Source: AG-12 sp035531535 (GTDB taxonomy: Bacteria; Chloroflexota; Dormibacteria; Aeolococcales; Bog-877). Taken from it: a DNA stretch of 10,972 nucleotides. Made by a program: the position numbers and the translations under genes. Shown piece by piece: positions 5,702-10,972 of the stretch. The stretch's first letter is position 1; each line of letters opens with the position of its first letter. The stretch is from positions 1 to 10,972 of the forward strand of contig DATKSV010000007.1 of assembly GCA_035531535.1 (NCBI GenBank). Reading direction: 5' to 3'. The notes under the pieces were generated by a model. It made no database searches. It was not told the DNA's origin and saw only the letters and a list, made by a program, of their open reading frames with translations.

Positions 5702-7336
5702 TCAGGCAAGGGTGACGATCGGGACCACCGTGGGCCGCCACGAGCCCTGGGAGGCTAGATGAGCGTCCATCACCGCCTGGAGCGTGTCGCGCAGATCCGC
5801 CTCGTGGTGGAACCCTGGCCGATGGTTGCGGATGGCCAGCTTGACCGCCTCGCAGCCTTCGTCCAGTAGGCGGCGCTGGTAGGCGTCGCCGGTCGGAGCC
5901 AGGGCATGGGGTCCCTTGACCAGGGTGCGCAGGCGCCGGTCGACGGTGAGGGAAAGAGTCACCACCGCTTCCTCTTCGGCCCCCCGACGCCGGGTCCTGG
6001 AGTGGCCCTCCAGGCGCCCGTCGGCATCCACCGGAACCGCGCCCACCCGCACGCTGCCGGCGACCCTCATCCGGTCCGAGCTCACCTCCAGGACCGACCC
6101 GTTCTCCAGGACCGCCACTTGTTCGGGCCCGAGGCCACTCGCGATCGCGATGCGGCGGTGGGCGTCAAGATGCCGCGGCTCGCCGTGGACGGGGGCGAAG
6201 AACTGGGGCCTGATCAACTCCAGCATGAAGCGGAGCTCCTCTCTGGCGCCGTGGCCGCTGGCGTGGACCCCGTCGCGACTGCCAGCCAGAATCCGCACCC
6301 CCTGTTCCACCAGCAGGTTGACCACCCGGCTGACGGTGGCCTCGTTCCCGGGGATCGGATTGGCGGCCAGGACAACTGTGTCCTTAGGCCTGACGCGCAC
6401 GAAGGGGTGAGTGCCGGAGGCGATCCGGCTGAGGGCCGCCAGCGGCTCGCCCTGGGAGCCGGTGGCCAGCAGGCAAACCTCCTCGTCCGCCAAACCGCTG
6501 AGGTCCCGGGGCGCCAGGAGGCCCCCGGGTGGTTGCCTGAGGTAGCCCAGCTCCATCGCGGTGGCAACGTTCCTTAGCATGCTCCGACCCACCAGGCAGG
6601 AGCGTCGCCCGTTCGCCGCCGCCAACTCCACGATCTGCCTCAGCCGGGCCAGGTTGCTGGCGAAAGTGACCACGATCACGCGCCCCTCGGAGTCCCTCAA
6701 GGCAGCATCCAGGGCCGGACGCACGCTCAGCTCCGACGGCGTGATCCCCTCGTTGGGGGCGTTGGTGCTGTCGCTGAGCAGCAGGCGGACCCCGCGCCTG
6801 CCCAGCTCCCCCAGTCGCGCCAGGTCAGGGGGCGCTCCCCCAACCGGCGTCTGGTCCAGCTTGAAGTCGCCGGTGTGGATGACCAGCCCCGCCGGGGTTG
6901 TGATGGCGAGCCCACAGCTGCCCGGAACGCTGTGGGTCATCTGTAGGAACTCCGCGCTCAGCGCGCCCGCCTGAACCTTCTCCCCGGGTTGCACCTCATG
7001 AAGCTCCGGTTGTCCGCGCAGGCCTCGCCGCTCCAGTTTGTTGCGGAGCAGGCCGAGCGTGAACCCTGTTCCGTATATCGGCACATTGAAGTCACTCAGG
7101 TAGAAGGGCAGAGCCCCGATGTGGTCCTCGTGCCCGTGGGTGAGCAGCACCGCCCGAAGACGCTCCTTTCGAGTCAGCAGAAATGAGATGTCGGGAAGGA
7201 CCACGTCCACCCCCACCATCTCCAGGTCTGGAAAGGACAGGCCTGCATCGATCACCACCACGTCGTTCCCACACTCGAGCAGAGCCAGGTTCTTGCCGAT
7301 CTCGCCCAGCCCACCCAGGGGAATGAAGCGGATCAC
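5702..7336 (-). CDS. rnj: Ribonuclease J
   Basis: A metallo-beta-lactamase/beta-CASP ribonuclease combining 5'-3' exonuclease and endonuclease activity in mRNA decay and rRNA maturation. From GTG at 7336 it has 544 residues, close to the usual 550-560. It opens with IPLGGLGEIGKN (5-16). The zinc ligands are in HGHEDH (67-72), H135 (THSVPGS) and D157 (HTGDFK). The beta-CASP part carries SDSTNAPNEG (188-197), TFASNLARLRQI (224-235), GRSM (250-253), TGSQGEP (292-298), HASGHG (358-363) and PVHGEPRHL (382-390). A C-terminal dimerisation-like domain follows from about 455. The frame is open further upstream, but that part overlaps the glycosylase gene and is unlike the family. The GTG lacks a clear Shine-Dalgarno; a TTG at 7396 inside the glycosylase end is the alternative. 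Pairing with pnp links both main decay nucleases. Confidence 0.96.
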   Translation of the reverse strand: MIRFIPLGGLGEIGKNLALLECGNDVVVIDAGLSFPDLEMVGVDVVLPDISFLLTRKERLRAVLLTHGHEDHIGALPFYLSDFNVPIYGTGFTLGLLRNKLERRGLRGQPELHEVQPGEKVQAGALSAEFLQMTHSVPGSCGLAITTPAGLVIHTGDFKLDQTPVGGAPPDLARLGELGRRGVRLLLSDSTNAPNEGITPSELSVRPALDAALRDSEGRVIVVTFASNLARLRQIVELAAANGRRSCLVGRSMLRNVATAMELGYLRQPPGGLLAPRDLSGLADEEVCLLATGSQGEPLAALSRIASGTHPFVRVRPKDTVVLAANPIPGNEATVSRVVNLLVEQGVRILAGSRDGVHASGHGAREELRFMLELIRPQFFAPVHGEPRHLDAHRRIAIASGLGPEQVAVLENGSVLEVSSDRMRVAGSVRVGAVPVDADGRLEGHSRTRRRGAEEEAVVTLSLTVDRRLRTLVKGPHALAPTGDAYQRRLLDEGCEAVKLAIRNHRPGFHHEADLRDTLQAVMDAHLASQGSWRPTVVPIVTLA

Positions 7337-7382
7337 CCCGGCGGAGGGAGCCCCGGCCAGGTCGCCTGCCGGCGAGACGGCG

Positions 7383-8033
7383 TCAGAACAGACCAAGTTG
7401 CTCAGCTCGGGGTGGAGCGGCGGCCGCGGCGGGCTCGCTCCGGGGTGGCTCAAGCTGCTCCAAGTGCCTCCGCAGGCGTTGAAAGTCCTCCACCAGGACC
7501 GCCTTGAGCGAGCCATTGTAGAGCGCGGCCGCGGGATGGTAGCAGGGCATGTAGGTCCGCTGGTTCACCTGCATCAGTTGCCCGTGACATCGGGAGATCC
7601 AGGGCGCGTCCGGGACCAGGCGCTGCAGGGCATGCCGGCCCAGGACCAGGATCACCCTGGGATCGATCGCCGCGATCTGCCGGTCCAGATAGCCGGCACA
7701 GGCGAGCACCTCCTCTGGCAACGGATCGCGGTTCCCCGGGGGGCGGGACTTGAGCACGTTGGTTATGAAGATGTCCTGACGCCCCAGGCCGATCCCCGCC
7801 AGCAATTCGGTGAGGAGCTGGCCGGCCGCCCCCACGAAGGGCAGCCCCTCCTGGTCCTCACGCTCTCCGGGAGCCTCCCCTACGGCCATCAAGATCGCGC
7901 TGGCCGACCCGGAACCTGGGACACCTCGGTGCCTGGTCAGGTGCAAGGGACAGAGCCGGCAGGACTCCACCTCAGAGGCGATCGCCTCCAGGCGGGCCTG
8001 CCGCTCCGCCACGCTGCCGGCTGGGTCAGGCAC
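7383..8033 (-). CDS. Family 4 uracil-DNA glycosylase (iron-sulfur type)
   Basis: Removes uracil arising from cytosine deamination in DNA, starting base excision repair. From GTG at 8033 it has 216 residues, the normal family size. Seen are CRLC (25-28), VPGSGSASAILMAVGEAPGEREDQEG split around motif 1 GEAPGEREDQEG (52-63), PFVGAAGQLL (65-74), ITNVLKSRPPGNRDP (90-104), C112 and the motif 3 segment CYHPAAAL. Three of the four expected [4Fe-4S] cysteines are there (C25, C28, C112); the third position is Ser96. The tail is Ala/Pro-rich and ends QLGLF, like a sliding-clamp-binding motif. The GTG overlaps the pnp stop by 8 bases; another GTG at 8012 would give 209 residues, and neither has a good ribosome site. 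The gene lies between pnp and rnj. Confidence 0.92.
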   Translation of the reverse strand: MPDPAGSVAERQARLEAIASEVESCRLCPLHLTRHRGVPGSGSASAILMAVGEAPGEREDQEGLPFVGAAGQLLTELLAGIGLGRQDIFITNVLKSRPPGNRDPLPEEVLACAGYLDRQIAAIDPRVILVLGRHALQRLVPDAPWISRCHGQLMQVNQRTYMPCYHPAAALYNGSLKAVLVEDFQRLRRHLEQLEPPRSEPAAAAAPPRAEQLGLF

Positions 8034-10167
8034 CGGCCGGGTTGTGACCGGCAGCCGCTCCGTTGCCCGCCAGCTCCACAATCGCCTGCTTGCGGGACAG
8101 GTTGACCCGGCCCCGGTCGTCAATCTCGGTTACCTTGACCATGATCTCGTCACCGATGTTGACCACGTCCTCGACCCGGTTTACCCGCTGCTCGGCCAGT
8201 TGCGAGATGTGCACCAGCCCGTCCTGACGCGGCAGGATCTCGACAAAGGCTCCGAAGGGCATGATCCGCACCACCTTGCCCTTGTAGATTCTGCCAACCT
8301 CGACCGCCTCGGTGAGGTCACGGATCATGGCTACCGCCCGCTCCATCGCGGCCTCGTCCACCGTCGCCAGGAAGACCTTGCCGTCATCCTCGATGTCGAT
8401 CTGGCAGCCGGTCTCCTCCTGAATCCGGCGGATGGTCTTGCCCCCTGGGCCGATCAGTTCGCGGATCTTGTCCGGGTGGATGTTGATGGTGGTGATGCGC
8501 GGCGCGAAGTTCGACATCACCTCTCGGGGCGAGCCCAGAGCCTCGGCCATCTTGCCCAGGATGTGCAGCCGACCCTGACGTGCCTGCTCCAGCGCCTGCC
8601 GGAAGATCTCCGAGGTCAGCCCGCCCACCTTGATGTCCATTTGCAGGGCCGTGATTCCGTCCCGAGTGCCGGCCACCTTGAAGTCCATGTCTCCCAGAGC
8701 ATCCTCCATCCCCTGGATGTCGGAGAGGATCGCGTAGCGGGAGCTGTCCTGGTCGTCGGTGATCAGTCCCATCGCGATCCCCCCCACGGGAGCCTTGATG
8801 GGAACTCCGGCGTCCATCAGTGCCAGGGTGCTGCCACAGACGCTGGCCATCGAGGTGCTGCCGTTGCTGGACAGGATCTCGGTCACCACCCGGATGGTGT
8901 ACGGGAACTGGTCCACCGGCGGGACCATGACCCTGACGGCTCGCTCTGCCAGCGCGCCGTGGCCGATCTCACGCCTTCCCGGTGACCGTAGCGGCCGCGC
9001 CTCCCCGACTGAGTAGGGGGGGAAGTTGTAGTGATGCATGTAGCGCTTGAACTCCTGCAGCCCGAGGCTGTCGAGGCGCTGCTGGTCCGACATCGTGCCC
9101 AGGGTCGCCACCGAGAGTGCCTGGGTCTGGCCGCGGGTGAAGACCGCGCTGCCGTGGGTCCGGGGTAGCACTCCCACCTCGCACCAGATCGGCCGGATCT
9201 CCTCGAGCCGGCGCCCGTCGGGCCGCAGGCCCTCATCCAGGATGGCCCGCCTGACCGCCGTCTTGAGCACGGACTCAAAGGCGGCCGAAACATCTCCTCC
9301 ACGCTCCGGGAAACGGCCCTGGAGCTCGCGCTGGACATCGGCCTTGACAGCGTCCAGCTTGATGTCACGCTGGGGCTTGTCCGCCTCCCTGAAGGCCTGG
9401 TTGATGCGATCGTAGGCGATCTCAGCGACGGCTTGCTTGATCTCCGGAGGAGTCCCCACATGGGGATATTCCATATCCGGCTTGCCAACCTTGGCAACCA
9501 GCTCCTCAATCATCCCCACGATCTGCTGGATACGCTCGTGGGCGCGTGCCAGGGCTTCCACCATGACTTCCTCGGACACCTCGCTGGCACCCGCCTCAAC
9601 CATGTTGATGGCGTGCTTGGTGCCGGCCACGATCAGGTCCAGCCGGCTGCCCTCGAGCTCCAGCGCCGGGAGGGTGGGGTTCTCCACCAGCTCGCCGTCG
9701 AAGAGTCCCATCCGGACCGCCGCCACCGGGCCAGCGTGGGGGATGTCGCTGATGGCAACCGCAGCTCCGGCACCGATCAGGGCCATGATCGTGGGATCGT
9801 GGATCTGGTCAGTCGACAGCACCGTGGCCACGATCTGGACATCGTTGCGGAAGTCCTTGGGGAAGAGCGGCCGCATCGGCCGGTCGATCATGCGGCTGGC
9901 GAGGATCGCCGCCTCGCCGGGCCTGGCCTCGCGCCGGAAGAAGGCGCCTGGGATCCGGCCCACCGCGTACATCTTCTCTTCGTAGTCGCAGGTGAGCGGG
10001 AAGAAGTCGATCCCCGGGCGCGGGCCCTTACTGGCGGTGGCTGTCACCAGCACCACCGTGTCGCCCTGCTTCACCACCACCGCGGCGTTGGCGAGACCGG
10101 CCAACCGGCCCGTCTCGATGCTTAGCTCCGCGCCCTCAAATGTGCGCGCAACAACTGTCTTTTCCAT
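8026..10167 (-). CDS. pnp: Polyribonucleotide nucleotidyltransferase (PNPase)
   Basis: A phosphorolytic 3'-5' exoribonuclease that can also add 3' tails; works as a ring-shaped trimer in RNA decay. The 713 residues match the usual length (E. coli 711). First RNase PH-like domain at about 5-140 with FFRRE (76-80) and SRMIDRPMRPLFP; helical linker near 230-310; second RNase PH-like domain with SSNGSTSMASVCG (433-445) for phosphate and SDIQGMEDALGDMD (482-495), giving the metal-binding acids D483 and D493. A KH domain follows with GPGGKTIRRIQEETG (573-587), then an S1 domain (about 625-692, GKVVRIMPFGAFVEI). The tail after S1 is short. The ATG at 10167 has GGGGAGG 6 bases upstream, better than an in-frame GTG at 10191. 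It follows rpsO, the classic order, after a 235-base leader. Confidence 0.98.
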   Translation of the reverse strand: MEKTVVARTFEGAELSIETGRLAGLANAAVVVKQGDTVVLVTATASKGPRPGIDFFPLTCDYEEKMYAVGRIPGAFFRREARPGEAAILASRMIDRPMRPLFPKDFRNDVQIVATVLSTDQIHDPTIMALIGAGAAVAISDIPHAGPVAAVRMGLFDGELVENPTLPALELEGSRLDLIVAGTKHAINMVEAGASEVSEEVMVEALARAHERIQQIVGMIEELVAKVGKPDMEYPHVGTPPEIKQAVAEIAYDRINQAFREADKPQRDIKLDAVKADVQRELQGRFPERGGDVSAAFESVLKTAVRRAILDEGLRPDGRRLEEIRPIWCEVGVLPRTHGSAVFTRGQTQALSVATLGTMSDQQRLDSLGLQEFKRYMHHYNFPPYSVGEARPLRSPGRREIGHGALAERAVRVMVPPVDQFPYTIRVVTEILSSNGSTSMASVCGSTLALMDAGVPIKAPVGGIAMGLITDDQDSSRYAILSDIQGMEDALGDMDFKVAGTRDGITALQMDIKVGGLTSEIFRQALEQARQGRLHILGKMAEALGSPREVMSNFAPRITTINIHPDKIRELIGPGGKTIRRIQEETGCQIDIEDDGKVFLATVDEAAMERAVAMIRDLTEAVEVGRIYKGKVVRIMPFGAFVEILPRQDGLVHISQLAEQRVNRVEDVVNIGDEIMVKVTEIDDRGRVNLSRKQAIVELAGNGAAAGHNPAGA

Positions 10168-10173
10168 CGCTTG

Positions 10174-10180
10174 CCTCCCC
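10174..10180 (-). promoter_or_regulatory. Ribosome binding site of pnp
   Basis: GGGGAGG on the minus strand, 6 bases before the ATG at 10167. It decides this start over the GTG eight codons upstream, which has no such site. Confidence 0.7.
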
Positions 10181-10350
10181 GCGTCCGCCACGAGGAAGCC
10201 GGGGGCGCACCGATCGCCATGAGGGCCGCGCGGTTAGGGAAAGGGGATGAGAGCTGAACTTTGGTTCGGCTCCGATCGCCAGTCTCCAACCGTGCCTGCG
10301 CCAGATCGACGAGGCCTGCCACCGCTCCCCGGTGAAGGGTGCGCGGTTGA

Positions 10351-10390
10351 ATAAAAAGAACCGGTCGCGGACGAATGCCCGAGCTCCGGT
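10351..10390 (-). terminator. Possible rho-independent terminator after rpsO
   Basis: On the minus strand ACCGG (10390-10386) can pair with CCGGT (10364-10360), with partial extra pairing inside the 21-base loop (TCGGGC with the GTCCGCGA side). The stem is followed directly by a T-rich run TTCTTTTTATT. It begins 12 bases after the rpsO stop. The stem is short and imperfect, so it may be only partly efficient, allowing read-through into pnp. Confidence 0.45.
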
Positions 10391-10402
10391 CAACGATCCC
10401 TG

Positions 10403-10669
10403 TCAGTGGCGCAGCCCCAGCACGGCGACCAGGGCTCGATAGCGGCCAATGTCGACTCGCATCAGGTAATCCAGCAGCCGACGCCGCTTACCCACCAGCT
10501 TGAGGAGTCCGCGCCTGGTGTGGTGATCCTTGGGATGCACCTTGAGATGCTCGGTAAGCTGGCTGATCCTCTCGCTGAAGATCGCGATCTGCACCTCCGG
10601 CGATCCGGTGTCGCCCTGGTGGCGACTGTGACCTTCGATGATTGCGGTCTTGGCTTCGCCCTGAAGCAT
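10403..10669 (-). CDS. rpsO: 30S ribosomal protein S15
   Basis: S15 binds 16S rRNA early in assembly of the small-subunit platform. The 88 residues match the family length. Typical segments are GDTGSPEVQIAIFSERI (19-35), LTEHLKVHPKDHHTRRGLLKLVGKRR (38-63), LLDYL and YRALVAVLGLRH at the end. The ATG at 10669 is preceded by AGGAGG at 10681-10686, a strong site but 11 bases away, slightly longer than ideal; no nearer in-frame start exists. It sits between tRNA-His and pnp. In several bacteria S15 represses its own mRNA by binding a folded leader; the 111-base leader here could do so, but no known structure is recognisable by eye. Confidence 0.98.
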   Translation of the reverse strand: MLQGEAKTAIIEGHSRHQGDTGSPEVQIAIFSERISQLTEHLKVHPKDHHTRRGLLKLVGKRRRLLDYLMRVDIGRYRALVAVLGLRH

Positions 10670-10680
10670 GCTGAACTGCG

Positions 10681-10686
10681 CCTCCT
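10681..10686 (-). promoter_or_regulatory. Ribosome binding site of rpsO
   Basis: A perfect AGGAGG on the minus strand, 11 bases from the ATG at 10669. Strength may make up for the long spacing. Confidence 0.65.
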
Positions 10687-10752
10687 AAATAGTCACCACG
10701 GACCCCGCCGCTTTCGGCCACGCCGACTCCAGCTTGGTTCCGGGTCGCAGGC

Positions 10753-10758
10753 AGCATA
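10753..10758 (-). promoter_or_regulatory. Possible -10 element of an rpsO promoter
   Basis: TATGCT on the minus strand, 83 bases before the rpsO start and 22 bases past the tRNA 3' end. No good -35 hexamer is found at 16-18 bases upstream, so rpsO may instead be transcribed together with the tRNA. Confidence 0.25.
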
Positions 10759-10780
10759 GCACAGGCCTCCGACCAAGCCG

Positions 10781-10858
10781 TGGGGTGGCTAGAGGGACTT
10801 GAACCCTCGACCTCCAGGGCCACAACCTGGCACTCTAACCGACTGAGCTATAGCCACC
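10781..10858 (-). tRNA. tRNA-His (anticodon GTG)
   Basis: A complete cloverleaf can be drawn on the minus strand. The acceptor stem is GTGGCTA with TAGCCAC, the D arm GCTC...GAGT, the anticodon stem CCAGG/CCTGG with loop TTGTGGC (anticodon GTG at 10823-10821), and the T arm GAGGG-TTCAAGT-CCCTC. The genome encodes the extra G(-1) at 10858 opposite C73, the identity element of histidine tRNA, and also the 3' CCA (10783-10781). This feature includes both. Confidence 0.97.
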
Positions 10859-10870
10859 GTGTGGACTGCA

Positions 10871-10876
10871 AGTATA
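10871..10876 (-). promoter_or_regulatory. Probable -10 element of the tRNA-His promoter
   Basis: TATACT on the minus strand, one base from TATAAT, 12 bases upstream of the mature tRNA 5' end. The best upstream TTGGAA is only 13 bases away, too close for a normal -35, so the -35 is unresolved. Confidence 0.4.
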
Positions 10877-10910
10877 GAGGTGGCCCTATTTCCAACCCGC
10901 CCCCTAACAT

Positions 10911-10930
10911 CCCCGGCCTGGCGGCCGGGG
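10911..10930. other. Perfect GC hairpin upstream of tRNA-His
   Basis: CCCCGGCC and GGCCGGGG form an exact 8-base-pair stem with a 4-base loop. No T-run follows on either strand, so it is not a standard rho-independent terminator. It may separate tRNA-His from whatever lies beyond the right edge. The remaining 42 bases to the window end are too short to assign to a gene. Confidence 0.5.
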
Positions 10931-10972
10931 GCCCAGGTGCCGATCGAGCCTTCATGGAGCACGCCCTGCGGC

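Larger units (their letters stand above)
10168..10402 (-). other. rpsO-pnp intergenic leader
   Basis: This 235-base gap carries a terminator-like element next to rpsO and the pnp ribosome site at its far end. No gene is supported in it; short open frames here lack ribosome sites and family-like sequence. I see no confident promoter hexamers. In E. coli the pnp leader is folded and is the target of pnp autocontrol; whether this leader does the same is an inference from position only. Confidence 0.5.

Noticed and set aside
7337..7516. Upstream extension of the RNase J frame.
   Set aside because: It overlaps the glycosylase gene and lacks family similarity; RNase J proteins begin just before the GGLGEIGKN motif.
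10952..10972. Possible last codons of another minus-strand gene (stop at 10954-10952), or a plus-strand start at the ATG at 10954.
   Set aside because: Only about 20 bases are visible, with no ribosome site or recognisable sequence, so neither can be supported.

Overview
This is a high-GC stretch of bacterial chromosome, roughly two-thirds G+C by eye. Every gene I can support is read from the minus strand. The proteins and their order are those of a free-living bacterium of the Actinomycetota/Chloroflexota-like 'Terrabacteria' type. Evidence for that placement is RNase J rather than RNase E, a GAAC-N4-GTTC type SOS box, a four-helix FtsK/SpoIIIE, a family 4 uracil-DNA glycosylase, and rpsO-pnp-rnj-ftsK-cinA-recA synteny. 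I cannot fix the phylum from sequence alone; an uncultured lineage such as Ca. Dormibacterota is possible.

In the direction of transcription (right to left) the layout is: a 5' flank with a strong hairpin and a -10 element; tRNA-His(GTG); rpsO (S15); a roughly 235-base leader with a probable terminator; pnp; a family 4 uracil-DNA glycosylase; rnj (RNase J); a D-alanyl-D-alanine carboxypeptidase of peptidase family S11; ftsK; yajQ; a stand-alone CinA C-terminal (PncC) protein; a 122-base control region with a perfect 12-base SOS palindrome; and recA, whose 3' end lies outside the window. Genes from pnp to the carboxypeptidase are tightly packed: an 8-base overlap, then gaps of 46 and 3 bases. 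ftsK and yajQ are 13 bases apart. Breaks of about 100 bases or more occur before pnp, ftsK, cinA and recA.

Functionally the region combines RNA turnover (PNPase, RNase J), translation (S15, tRNA-His), DNA repair and recombination (uracil-DNA glycosylase, RecA, SOS operator), chromosome segregation (FtsK) and wall maturation (carboxypeptidase). It is a conserved housekeeping neighbourhood. I see no mobile element, CRISPR array, toxin-antitoxin pair, phage gene or other novel system.

The points most worth a second look are molecular details. The uracil-DNA glycosylase has Ser where the third iron-sulfur Cys is expected, and it ends in a sliding-clamp-binding-like QLGLF. The carboxypeptidase has an altered SxN motif. 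The recA operator is bracketed by an inverted repeat, and recA has two plausible translation starts.
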